Assembly (NCBI RefSeq): GCF_030116705.1
Contig: NZ_JAOTIK010000001.1
Span: forward strand, 744,001 to 808,000
Length of the DNA: 64,000 nucleotides
Direction: 5' to 3'
DNA from: Streptomyces sp. ML-6
GTDB taxonomy: Bacteria > Actinomycetota > Actinomycetes > Streptomycetales > Streptomycetaceae
A program made the position numbers and the translations under genes. The notes below the pieces were generated by a model. The model had not been told where the DNA came from and made no database searches. It was given only the letters and a program-made list of their open reading frames with translations. This document shows, piece by piece, positions 26,809 through 34,416 of the stretch; position 1 is the first letter of the stretch, and each line of letters opens with the position of its first letter.

Positions 26809-27240
26809 CTAAGTGGTTCTCTCCTTGTACGGGGCGCACAGGGCCCAGATGATGAAGACGTTGATGGCGACGAGCACCAGCGCCCAGAACGGGTAGTGGG
26901 GCAGCCACAGGAAGTTGGCGAGTGCCGACAGTCCCGCGATCACGATGCCGACGACGCGCGCCCAGGCGGCGCCGGTGAACAGCGCGCAGCCCGCGATGAG
27001 GATGACGATGCCCAGGATGAGGTGGATCCAGCCCCAGCCGGTGAGGTTGAACCGGAACAGGTAGTCGCGCGCGACGACGAACACGTCGTCCTTGGCGATG
27101 GCAGCTATGCCTTCGAAGATCATCATCGCCCCGCCGAAGATCATCAGGACCGCCGCGAAAGCGGCCCAGCCGATCCGGAAGGGGTGGTTCGAGCTCGCGG
27201 CGTCCGGCGCCGCTCTCGGTGCGTGGCCGGTACTGGCCAT
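26809..27240 (-). CDS. Four-helix integral membrane protein (DUF7144-like)
   Basis: A 143-residue protein with four membrane helices: IGWAAFAAVLMIFGGAMMIF, WGWIHLILGIVILIAGCALF, VVGIVIAGLSALANFLW and FWALVLVAINVFIIWAL. The short hydrophilic loop KDDVFVVARDYLFRFNLTGWGW between helices 1 and 2 is characteristic of a Streptomyces membrane-protein family of unknown role. The ATG at 27240 has GAGGAGG 6 nt upstream; the very long upstream frame is shadow. It is divergent from an XRE-cupin regulator, which may control it. Confidence 0.87.
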   Translation of the reverse strand: MASTGHAPRAAPDAASSNHPFRIGWAAFAAVLMIFGGAMMIFEGIAAIAKDDVFVVARDYLFRFNLTGWGWIHLILGIVILIAGCALFTGAAWARVVGIVIAGLSALANFLWLPHYPFWALVLVAINVFIIWALCAPYKERTT

Positions 27241-27389
27241 TGCGACCTCCTCGAGTAGCAGAGCAGCCCGGCAGGCCCGGGGCGGGCCACCGGGACCTCC
27301 CTCGAACAAGCCTGGCACGTCACCACTCGTTCGGCAGAACGGCCGGGGCGCGCTGCGCCGCCACGACCCGATCCGTCTCAAGACCGGGA

Positions 27390-27395
27390 TATTGT
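27390..27395 (+). promoter_or_regulatory. -10 box for leaderless XRE gene
   Basis: TATTGT ends 7 nt before the ATG at 27403, placing transcription start at or next to the start codon. No ribosome site is present and no good -35 is seen. Confidence 0.5.
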
Positions 27396-27402
27396 CTCCA
27401 TC

Positions 27403-27984
27403 ATGAGAGAAACCGAGGAGACGGGGCCCGGCTCCGTCGATGCCCGGCTCGCCACCCGGCTGGGCGGGCTGCGTGCCGAGCGCGGCTGGTCGCTGGACGA
27501 ACTCTCGCGGCGCAGCGGGGTGAGCCGTTCCACGCTGTCCCGGCTGGAGCGCGGCGAGTTGAGCCCGACGGCGGCCCTGCTCAACACGTTGTGCACGGTC
27601 TACGGACGGACGATGTCCCGGCTGCTGCTGGAGGTGGAGGCGGAGGCTCCGCAACTCGTCCCCGCGGGACGGCAACCGGTGTGGCGGGACGAGGCGTCGG
27701 GCTTTGTACGCCGGTCGGTCTCACCTCCGCACGCCGGTCTGCGCGCGGAGGTCGTCGAGGGCACCCTCGGCGCGGGGGCCGCCATCGCCTACGAGGACGC
27801 GCCCGTGCCGGGGATGGAGCAGCACGTCTGGGTGCTGGAGGGAACGGTCGAGATCACCGTCGACGGCACCGCGCACACGGTGCGCAGCGGCGACTGTCTC
27901 CGCTTCCGGCTGCACGGCCCCTCGCACTTCCACTGCCCCGGGCCGGAGCCGGTCCGCTACGCCCTGATGATCGTCCTGCCGTGA
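27403..27984 (+). CDS. XRE family regulator with C-terminal cupin
   Basis: A 193-residue DNA-binding protein. An N-terminal XRE helix-turn-helix occupies about 16-72 (RLGGLRAERGWSLDELSRRSGVSRSTLSRLERGELSPT), and the C-terminal cupin barrel about 115-190 (MEQHVWVLEGTVEITVDGTAHTVRSGDCLRF) likely senses a small metabolite. Such proteins often control neighbouring metabolic or transport genes. The message is probably leaderless. The GNAT gene 70 bases downstream on the same strand may be in the operon; the divergent membrane protein is another candidate target. Confidence 0.93.
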   Translation: MRETEETGPGSVDARLATRLGGLRAERGWSLDELSRRSGVSRSTLSRLERGELSPTAALLNTLCTVYGRTMSRLLLEVEAEAPQLVPAGRQPVWRDEASGFVRRSVSPPHAGLRAEVVEGTLGAGAAIAYEDAPVPGMEQHVWVLEGTVEITVDGTAHTVRSGDCLRFRLHGPSHFHCPGPEPVRYALMIVLP

Positions 27985-28054
27985 CCGCACCGACGGCCTC
28001 GACGGCCGGGAAGAAGCCCGTGACCTTTGTGAACACCGTGAAGGGACTCCGCCC

Positions 28055-28606
28055 ATGACCGCGATCGTCTGTGCGTCCGGGCCCGAACTGGTCACCTACG
28101 CCGATGAGTTGGCAGCCCTGCTGGTGGATGCCGTGGACGGCGGTGCGTCGGTGGGTTTCCTCGCGCCGCTGGACCGGGGCGTGGCCGCCGCCTGGTGGCG
28201 GGAGCAGGCCGAGGCCGTCGACGCCGGTCTCCTCCAGGTCTGGATCGCCCGCGACGCGGAGCGGGTGGTCGGAACCATCACGCTGGCCCGGGCCCGGCTG
28301 CCCAATGCCCGTCATCGCGCGGAGGTGGCCAAGTTGATGGTCCGTTCGTCGGCCCGCGGCCGGGGGCTCGGCCGGTCGCTGCTCGACACCGCCGAGCGGT
28401 CGGCCGCCGACGCGGGCGTCACGCTGCTGGTCCTGGACACCGAGAGCGGCAGCCCCGCCGAGCGGCTCTACCGTTCGGCGGGCTGGACGCGGTGCGGTTC
28501 GATCCCGGACTACGCGGGCGACCCGGCCGGGGTGCTGAAGCCGACGACGCTCTACTACAAGGCCATCGGCCCCGCCCGGCCGGAACTCCCGCAGGAGGGC
28601 GCATGA
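28055..28606 (+). CDS. GNAT family N-acetyltransferase
   Basis: A 183-residue acetyltransferase. The acetyl-CoA pyrophosphate loop is VRSSARGRGLGRSLLDTAE (the R/QxxGxG/A motif as RGRGLG), preceded by the motif-A strand AEVAKLMV and followed by VTLLVLDTESGSPAERLYRSAGWTRCGSIPDYA. Substrate unknown; small-molecule amine acetylation or protein acetylation is possible. GAAGGGA precedes the ATG by about 9 nt. It follows the XRE-cupin gene and is probably co-expressed with it. Confidence 0.93.
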   Translation: MTAIVCASGPELVTYADELAALLVDAVDGGASVGFLAPLDRGVAAAWWREQAEAVDAGLLQVWIARDAERVVGTITLARARLPNARHRAEVAKLMVRSSARGRGLGRSLLDTAERSAADAGVTLLVLDTESGSPAERLYRSAGWTRCGSIPDYAGDPAGVLKPTTLYYKAIGPARPELPQEGA

Positions 28607-28676
28607 TCCGGGCCGGCCGGGCGGGACCGTCGCGCGCGGTCCGGGCGGGCGGCCAACCCTCCGACCGGCAGGAGGA

Positions 28677-28732
28677 GTTCCCTCCGCGGGAAGCCGTCCG
28701 GCGACGTTCCCTCCGCGTGAAGCCGCCCGGCG
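28677..28732. repeat. Imperfect direct repeat, two 27-bp copies
   Basis: Copies at 28677-28703 and 28706-28732 (GTTCCCTCCGCGNGAAGCCG...) differ at two or three bases and are spaced 29 bases apart, in the 303-base gap between the GNAT and glutathione peroxidase genes. Nothing else is visible in this gap except the GAGGAGG ribosome site at its right end. Confidence 0.75.
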
Positions 28733-28909
28733 GTCCGGGTCTTATCCGGTCATGGGTCGCCCGTCGGTGGCACGCCCCGTCCGGTGCGGGGCCGGGCTCC
28801 CGCAGGTCGGCGGCGTGCGCGGGATTCGAACGGTCCCGCCACCGGTTTCGTGCCGGCCGGCCGGGGCGCGACAATGGCCGCCGGTAGCCACATCTACGAG
28901 GAGGCCCTC

Positions 28910-29398
28910 ATGACGCTGCACGACATCCCCCTGCGCACCCTCACCGGCGAACCCACCTCCCTGGCCGAGTACGCCGGGCAGGCGGTCCTGCTGGTGAACG
29001 TCGCGTCGAAGTGCGGACTCACCCCGCAGTACGCGGGGCTGGAGCGGCTCCAGAACACGTACCAGGAACGCGGGTTCACCGTGCTCGGCGTCCCGTGCAA
29101 CCAGTTCGCCGGCCAGGAGCCGGGGAGCGCGGAGGAGATCCGGACCTTCTGCTCGACGACGTACGGGGTCAGCTTCCCGCTGCTGGAGAAGACCGAGGTG
29201 AACGGTGAGGGGCGCCACCCGCTCTACGCCGAGCTGACCGCCCTCGCGGACGAGGAGGGCGAGGCGGGCGACGTCCAGTGGAACTTCGAGAAGTTCCTCA
29301 TCTCCCCGGCGGGCGTGCCGGTGGCCCGGCTGCGTCCGCGCGTGGAGCCGGAGGCCCCGGAACTCGTCGCCGCCATCGAGGCCCTGCTGCCCGCCTGA
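28910..29398 (+). CDS. Glutathione peroxidase family protein (Cys type)
   Basis: A 162-residue thiol peroxidase. The peroxidatic Cys35 is in NVASKCGLTPQY, with the other tetrad residues Gln69 (CNQFAGQ) and Trp124-Asn125 (WNFEKF). A second Cys (Cys81 in RTFCSTTYG) is in a position to act as a resolving cysteine, as in thioredoxin-dependent members. Streptomyces make mycothiol rather than glutathione, so the physiological reductant is probably thioredoxin or mycothiol; this is inference from biology of the genus. GAGGAGG precedes the ATG. It removes hydroperoxides in the cytosol. Confidence 0.94.
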   Translation: MTLHDIPLRTLTGEPTSLAEYAGQAVLLVNVASKCGLTPQYAGLERLQNTYQERGFTVLGVPCNQFAGQEPGSAEEIRTFCSTTYGVSFPLLEKTEVNGEGRHPLYAELTALADEEGEAGDVQWNFEKFLISPAGVPVARLRPRVEPEAPELVAAIEALLPA

Positions 29399-29435
29399 CC
29401 CGTGCCGTCGCGGGTCCGGCCGGGCTTCTCGGCCT

Positions 29436-29483
29436 GACCCGCCCGACGGCGGACCCGCCCGACGGCGGACCCGCCCGACGGCG
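29436..29483. repeat. Three perfect 16-bp tandem repeats
   Basis: Three head-to-tail copies of GACCCGCCCGACGGCG between the convergent glutathione peroxidase and acyl-CoA dehydrogenase genes. Confidence 0.93.
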
Positions 29484-29504
29484 GTCCCGTCCCCGGCGGC
29501 CGAC

Positions 29505-29527
29505 GGGCGGGGCCGTCCGCCCCGCCC
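29505..29527. terminator. Hairpin between convergent genes
   Basis: Nine-bp stem GGGCGGGGC/GCCCCGCCC with loop CGTCC, between the 16-bp repeats and the stop of the acyl-CoA dehydrogenase gene. Confidence 0.6.
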
Positions 29528-29541
29528 CGTTCCCTCCCGGG

Positions 29542-30768
29542 TCAGCGGATGGGCATGCCCGACAGGGTGCGGGCGATGACCAGGCGCTGGATCTCGCTCG
29601 TGCCCTCGAAGATCGTGTAGATCGCCGCGTCCCGGTGCATCCGCTCCACCGGGTACTCGCGGGTGAAGCCGTTGCCGCCGAGGATCTGGACGGCCTGGGC
29701 GGTGACCTTCTTCGCCGTCTCGCTCGCGTACAGCTTGGACATGGAGCCCTCGGCCGAGGTGAACGGCTTTCCGGTGGTCGCCATCCACGAGGCGCGCCAG
29801 ACCAGCAGCCGGGCCGCGTCGATCCGGGTCCGCATGTCGGCGAGCTGGAAGGCGACGCCCTGGTTGTCGATGATCGGCCGGCCGAACTGGGTGCGGGTCT
29901 TCGCGTAGTCCAGCGCGACCTCGTACGCCGCGCGGGCGGTGCCGACGGCCATGGCGCCGACCGCGGGCCGGGACGCCTCGAAGGTGGCCATCGCGGCGTT
30001 CTTCACCCGCTCGCCGCCGGACGCGGCCCGCTCGCGGGCCCGTGCCAGGCGCTGGTCGAGCTTGTCCTTGCCGCCGAGCAGGCAGTGGCCGGGGACGCGG
30101 ACGTCCTCCAGGACCACCTCGGCGGTGTGCGAGGCGCGGATGCCGTGCTTCTTGAACTTCTGGCCCTGGGAGAGGCCGGGGGTGTTCGGCGGCACGATGA
30201 ACGAGGCATGTCCCTTGGAGCCCAGCTCCGGGTCGACCACGGCGACGACCACGTGGACGTTGGCGATGCCGCCGTTGGTCGCCCAGGTCTTCGTGCCGTT
30301 CAGCACCCACTCGTCCTTGGCCCGGTCGTACACCGCGCGGGTGCGCATCGAGGCGACGTCGGAGCCCGCGTCCGGCTCGGAGGAGCAGAAGGCGGCGACC
30401 TTGACGTCGTCGGCGTCGCCGTACATCTGCGGGATCCAGGTGCCTATCTGCTCCTCGGTGCCGTTGGCCAGGACGCCCACGGCCGCGAGGCCCGTTCCGA
30501 CGATCGACAGGGCGATGCCCGCGTCGCCCCAGAAGAGTTCCTCCATCGCCATCGGGATGCCCAGGCCCGTGGGGTCGAAGAACTGCTGGGCGTAGAAGTC
30601 GAGGGAGTAGATGCCGACCTTGGCCGCCTCCTGGATGACGGGCCAGGGAGTTTCCTCACGCTCGTCCCACTCGGAGGCCGCCGGCCGGATCACGTCCGCG
30701 GCGAAGCCGTGAAGCCAGTCACGGACCTGCTTCTGGTCGTCGTTGAGTTCGAGCGTGAACTCCGCCAT
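29542..30768 (-). CDS. Acyl-CoA dehydrogenase
   Basis: A 408-residue FAD acyl-CoA dehydrogenase with the usual helical N-terminal, beta-barrel middle (AAFCSSEPDAGSDVASMRTRAV, WVLNGTKTWATNGGIANVHVVV) and helical C-terminal domains (QILGGNGFTREYPVERMHRDAAIYTIFEGTSEIQRLVIARTL). The catalytic Glu is expected in the FEGTSEIQ region. It introduces a trans-2 double bond into an acyl-CoA and passes electrons to ETF. GGAGGGG precedes the ATG. It is divergent from a TetR gene with a clear palindrome between them, so it is probably repressed by that protein and induced by an acyl-CoA. Confidence 0.95.
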   Translation of the reverse strand: MAEFTLELNDDQKQVRDWLHGFAADVIRPAASEWDEREETPWPVIQEAAKVGIYSLDFYAQQFFDPTGLGIPMAMEELFWGDAGIALSIVGTGLAAVGVLANGTEEQIGTWIPQMYGDADDVKVAAFCSSEPDAGSDVASMRTRAVYDRAKDEWVLNGTKTWATNGGIANVHVVVAVVDPELGSKGHASFIVPPNTPGLSQGQKFKKHGIRASHTAEVVLEDVRVPGHCLLGGKDKLDQRLARARERAASGGERVKNAAMATFEASRPAVGAMAVGTARAAYEVALDYAKTRTQFGRPIIDNQGVAFQLADMRTRIDAARLLVWRASWMATTGKPFTSAEGSMSKLYASETAKKVTAQAVQILGGNGFTREYPVERMHRDAAIYTIFEGTSEIQRLVIARTLSGMPIR

Positions 30769-30805
30769 GTTCCCCTCCAGGTACTGCCGTGAAAAACCAC
30801 TCGTT

Positions 30806-30838
30806 ACTTGCGGTAACCGCAGTCTGTTACCGACAAGT
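30806..30838. promoter_or_regulatory. TetR-type operator between acyl-CoA dehydrogenase and tetR
   Basis: An inverted repeat with arms ACTTGCGGTAAC (30806-30817) and GTTACCGACAAGT (30826-30838), complementary except for one inserted base. Nested in it is TGCGGTAACCGCA (30809-30821), a dyad around one central base. It lies 38 bases before the dehydrogenase start, where a repressor would block transcription. Confidence 0.75.
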
Positions 30839-30940
30839 AGCCACTGTCAACCACACTGCTTCCGATCCGCGCTCCCCTGGGCAGAGTGTTACGTTGCGCA
30901 GGCAGGACGTAATGGCACGGGCAGGGCGGGGAGAAGCGAC

Positions 30941-31591
30941 ATGGAGACCACACGACAGGCCGAGCGGCAGCGGACGGCGGCCGAAAACCGCCGTCGCGAG
31001 CTGCTCGAAGCCGCCGACCGCGTGGTGCTCAGGGACGGTCCCGGCGCCTCGATGAACGCCATCGCGGCGGAGGCCGGGATCACCAAGCCCATCCTCTACC
31101 GGCACTTCGGCGACAAGGGCGGTCTCTACCGCGCCCTGGCCAAGCGCCACACCGACGCCCTGCTGATCGCCCTGCGCGCCGCGCTCGACGCCCCCGCCGA
31201 GCGCCGGCAGCGCGTCGAGTCGACGCTCGACACCTATCTCGCGGCGATCGAGGCCCGGCCCCAGGTCTACCGCTTCCTGATGCACCCCGCCGAGGACGCG
31301 GCCCCCGCGACGGAGCAGGGGTTCGACGTCGGGCGGCACTCGGCGCCGCTGCTGCGCCGGCTCGGCGAGGAACTCGCCCTGGTGATCGCCGAGCGGGTGG
31401 ACCTCGGCCCGGACAGCGATGCCACGGCCCGCATCTGGGGCCACGGCATCGTCGGCATGATGCACGCGGCCGGCGACTGGTGGCTCGGTGAACGCCCCTG
31501 CTCCCGCGAGCAGTTGGTGCGCAGCCTGGCGGACCTGCTGTGGGGCCGGCTGTCCGCCGCGCAGGACCGGCCCGGCGGGCCGGGCTTCTGA
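30941..31591 (+). CDS. TetR family transcriptional regulator
   Basis: A 216-residue regulator. The N-terminal helix-turn-helix (about 20-60: ELLEAADRVVLRDGPGASMNAIAAEAGITKPILYRHFGDKGGLYRAL) is typical TetR, followed by an all-helical ligand-binding domain. The start ATG at 30941 has GGGGAGAAG 5 nt upstream; earlier frame is shadow. Position opposite an acyl-CoA dehydrogenase across a long palindrome suggests it is a fatty-acid-responsive repressor of that gene and itself. Ligand unknown. Confidence 0.94.
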   Translation: METTRQAERQRTAAENRRRELLEAADRVVLRDGPGASMNAIAAEAGITKPILYRHFGDKGGLYRALAKRHTDALLIALRAALDAPAERRQRVESTLDTYLAAIEARPQVYRFLMHPAEDAAPATEQGFDVGRHSAPLLRRLGEELALVIAERVDLGPDSDATARIWGHGIVGMMHAAGDWWLGERPCSREQLVRSLADLLWGRLSAAQDRPGGPGF

Positions 31592-31608
31592 GGCCGGCCG
31601 ACGGCCGC

Positions 31609-32157
31609 TCAGCCGGCGGTGCGCGCCCAGGGCGCCCGGCGGGCCGCGCGCAGCGCCCTACGACGGCGCAATCCGGTCAACCGGTCGGTGTAGACGGTGC
31701 CTTCGAGGTGGTCGCACTCGTGCTGGAGGCAGCGCGCGAAGAAACCGGTGCCGGTTACCCGCACCGGCTCGCCCTCCACCGTGAAGCCCTCGACGACGGC
31801 GCGGTCGAAGCGCGGGGTGCCGGCCTCCAGGCCGGGCAGCGACAGACAGCCCTCCGGGCCGCGTACGGTGATGCCGTCCGCCTCGACGAGCGTGGGGTTG
31901 ACGAGATGTCCGAGGTGGCGGACGTCCTCGTCGTCCGGGCAGTCGTAGACGAACACCCGCAGCGGAACGCCGATCTGGTTGGCCGCGAGGCCGACCCCCT
32001 CGGCCGCGTACATGGTGGCGTACATGTCCTCGACGAGCCGGGCGAGCGGGGGGCCGAAGTCCGTGACGGGCTCGCAGGCGCCGTGCAGCACCGGATCGCC
32101 GAGCAGGCTCATGGCGCGGATCAGGCCGGAACTGCCGGGGATCGGGCGGTTTCGCAT
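31609..32157 (-). CDS. def: Peptide deformylase
   Basis: A 182-residue deformylase with all three motifs: GVGLAANQIG (55-64), EGCLSLPG (102-109, metal ligand Cys104) and QHECDH (145-150, metal ligands His146 and His150, catalytic Glu147). It removes the formyl group from nascent proteins' Met. The C terminus has a basic Arg-rich extension (TGLRRRRALRAARRA) that may contact the ribosome. There is no ribosome site; TACGAT (32165-32170) lies 7 nt upstream of the ATG, so the message is probably leaderless. It is divergent from MurT. Streptomyces often carry several deformylases. Confidence 0.96.
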   Translation of the reverse strand: MRNRPIPGSSGLIRAMSLLGDPVLHGACEPVTDFGPPLARLVEDMYATMYAAEGVGLAANQIGVPLRVFVYDCPDDEDVRHLGHLVNPTLVEADGITVRGPEGCLSLPGLEAGTPRFDRAVVEGFTVEGEPVRVTGTGFFARCLQHECDHLEGTVYTDRLTGLRRRRALRAARRAPWARTAG

Positions 32158-32271
32158 GGCCGCAATCGTACGTTCCGCGTGGCCACGGCCTCTCCGGCGG
32201 TGCCAGGGTGCGGTCGTCGCGCCGGACATCGATAGGCTGGGCACGGACCGATGCAAGGAGGATCTAGGACG

Positions 32272-33510
32272 ATGGCAGGCAACACGGAGCCGCTGTCGCC
32301 ACGGGCCAAGCTGGCCGTGACGGCGGGCAGGGCCGCGGCGGCGGTGTCGCGCGCCGCGGGGCGCGGCAGCGGATCGGTGATCGGCGGCCGGGTGGCGCTC
32401 AAGCTCGACCCCGACCTGCTGGGGCGGCTGGCGCAGCACCTGGACGTGATCCTCGTGTCGGCGACGAACGGCAAGACGACGACCACCCGGCTGATCGCCG
32501 AGGCACTGCGGGCCGCCGGCCCGGTCGTGTCGAACGCGCTCGGCGCCAACATGCCCGCGGGCATCACCTCGGCGCTGGCCGGCGGCTCGGACGCGCAGTA
32601 CGGCGTGATCGAGGTCGACGAGAAGTATCTGGCCGGGGTCGCCCGCGACACGACGCCCAAGGTGATCGCGCTGCTCAACCTCTCCCGCGACCAGCTGGAC
32701 CGCGCGGCGGAGACCCGGATGCTGGCGGAGAAGTGGCGTGAGGGACTGTCCGGCTCCAAGGCCGTGATCGTCGCCAACGCCGACGACCCGCTGATCGTCT
32801 GGGCGGCGTCCTCCTCCCCCAACGTGGTGTGGGTGGCGGCCGGTCAGGCGTGGAAGGACGACGCCTGGTCCTGCCCCGCCTGCGGCGGTGTGATGCAGCG
32901 TCCGGGCGACGACTGGTTCTGCGGCGAGTGCGGATTCCGCCGCCCCGCGCCGAGCTGGGTGCTGCACGGCGACTACGTGCTGGACCCGCACGGCTCGGCG
33001 TGGCCGATCCACCTCCAGCTGCCCGGCCGCGCCAACAAGGCCAACGCCACCAGCTCCGCCGCCGTGGCCGCCGTCTTCGGTGTGCCGCCGCAGGTCGCGC
33101 TGGAGCGGATGTACCAGGTGCAGGCCGTCGCCGGCCGCTACGACGTGGTGAGCTTCCTCGGCCGTGAGCTGCGGCTGCTGCTGGCGAAGAACCCGGCGGG
33201 CTGGCTGGAGACGTTCTCCCTGATCGACCCGCCGCCGACGCCGGTGATCCTCTCCGTCAACGCCCGCGGCGCGGACGGCACGGACACCTCCTGGCTGTGG
33301 GACGTGGACTACACCCAGCTCGCCGGTCACCCGATCTTCGTGCTCGGCGACCGCAAGCTGGACCTGGCGGTCCGCCTCGAGGTGGCCGGTCTGGACTTCC
33401 GGGTCTGCGAGACCCTCGACGAGGCCGTGCAGCAGGCCCCGCCCGGCCGTATCGAGGTCATCGCCAACTACACCGCCTTCCAGGATCTGCGCCGTCGTGT
33501 CGGCAACTGA
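32272..33510 (+). CDS. murT: Lipid II isoglutaminyl synthase subunit MurT
   Basis: A 412-residue Mur-ligase-like protein. The ATP-binding motif is SATNGKTTTTRL (63-74). The middle domain carries a four-Cys zinc ribbon (CPACGG about 203, CGECG about 224), specific to MurT, and the C-terminal Mur ligase domain contains the DUF1727 region (DPPPTPVILSVNARGADGTDTSWLWDVDY). With GatD it converts D-glutamate of lipid II to D-isoglutamine using ATP and glutamine, at the inner face of the membrane. AAGGAGG lies 10 nt before the ATG at 32272. GatD follows 34 bases later. A TAGGCT -10-like box is at 32233-32238. Confidence 0.96.
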   Translation: MAGNTEPLSPRAKLAVTAGRAAAAVSRAAGRGSGSVIGGRVALKLDPDLLGRLAQHLDVILVSATNGKTTTTRLIAEALRAAGPVVSNALGANMPAGITSALAGGSDAQYGVIEVDEKYLAGVARDTTPKVIALLNLSRDQLDRAAETRMLAEKWREGLSGSKAVIVANADDPLIVWAASSSPNVVWVAAGQAWKDDAWSCPACGGVMQRPGDDWFCGECGFRRPAPSWVLHGDYVLDPHGSAWPIHLQLPGRANKANATSSAAVAAVFGVPPQVALERMYQVQAVAGRYDVVSFLGRELRLLLAKNPAGWLETFSLIDPPPTPVILSVNARGADGTDTSWLWDVDYTQLAGHPIFVLGDRKLDLAVRLEVAGLDFRVCETLDEAVQQAPPGRIEVIANYTAFQDLRRRVGN

Positions 33511-33544
33511 CCCCGGGCCCGGCCATCTCCGGAGAGGACGAAGC

Positions 33545-34273
33545 ATGAGCAACAACGGTCTGCGTCTGGTCTGGGTCTACCCCGACCTCCTCAGCACCTA
33601 CGGCGACCAGGGCAACGCACTGGTGGTGGAACGCCGGGCCCGGCAGCGCGGGCTCGACGTGCAGCGCGTCGACGTGCGCAGCGACCAGCCGGTGCCGACG
33701 TCCGGCGACATCTACCTGATCGGCGGGGGCGAGGACCGGCCGCAGCGCCTCGCCGCGGAGCGGCTGCGCCGCGACGGCGGGCTCAGCCGGGCCGCGTCCA
33801 ACGGCGCGATCATCTTCTCGGTCTGCGCCGGCTACCAGATCCTCGGGCACGAGTTCATCAACGACCTCGGCGAGCGCGAGCCCGGCCTCGGGCTGCTCGA
33901 CGTGGTCTCCACCCGCGGCGAGGGGGCCCGGTGCGTCGGTGACGTGCTGGCCGACATCGACCCGAACCTCGGCCTGCCGCCGCTGACCGGTTTCGAGAAC
34001 CACCAGGGCGTCACCCATCTCGGCCCGACGGCACGGCCGTTCGCCCGGGTGAAGCTCGGCCGGGGCAACGGCACCGGTGACGGCACCGAGGGCGCGTACA
34101 ACGACACCGTCTTCGGCACGTACATGCACGGCCCCGTCATGGCGCGCAACCCGCAGATCGCGGACCTGCTGCTGAAGCTGGCCCTCGATGTGAACGCCCT
34201 GCCGCCGACCGACGACCGCTGGTACGAGGCGTTGCGCGCCGAGCGCATCGCGGCCGCGACCCAGCCCGCCTGA
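33545..34273 (+). CDS. gatD: Lipid II isoglutaminyl synthase glutaminase subunit GatD
   Basis: A 242-residue class I (CobB/CobQ-type) glutamine amidotransferase. The nucleophile Cys94 is in FSVCAGYQILG and the catalytic His195 in GTYMHGPVMARNP; no Glu completes a classical triad, as in CobQ-like enzymes. It supplies ammonia to MurT for lipid II amidation, a step needed for normal peptidoglycan cross-linking. GGAGAGGA precedes the ATG. It is in an operon with murT. Confidence 0.95.
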   Translation: MSNNGLRLVWVYPDLLSTYGDQGNALVVERRARQRGLDVQRVDVRSDQPVPTSGDIYLIGGGEDRPQRLAAERLRRDGGLSRAASNGAIIFSVCAGYQILGHEFINDLGEREPGLGLLDVVSTRGEGARCVGDVLADIDPNLGLPPLTGFENHQGVTHLGPTARPFARVKLGRGNGTGDGTEGAYNDTVFGTYMHGPVMARNPQIADLLLKLALDVNALPPTDDRWYEALRAERIAAATQPA

Positions 34274-34322
34274 TGAGGCCCGATTCGCTCGTCTGAGCGG
34301 ATTCCAGCAGGTGGACGCCCGG

Positions 34323-34352
34323 TTCGGTCCCGCCACCCTGCGCCGGTAGGGT
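34323..34352 (+). promoter_or_regulatory. Putative pfkA promoter overlapping a hairpin
   Basis: TTCGGT (34323-34328), 18 bases, then TAGGGT (34347-34352). The same segment forms an 11-bp stem CCCGCCACCCT (34329-34339)/AGGGTGGCGGG (34348-34358), which could instead terminate the murT-gatD message. Confidence 0.4.
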
Positions 34353-34416
34353 GGCGGGGAACCAGCCGGACGACGGGGTCCGGTCGTCGGCCCACGTTGC
34401 AAAGGTTTCCCGGGCA

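Noticed and set aside
28800..28870. tRNA-like GGGATTCGAAC segment
   Set aside because: The would-be T stem encloses an 11-nt loop and no acceptor, D or anticodon arms can be drawn.
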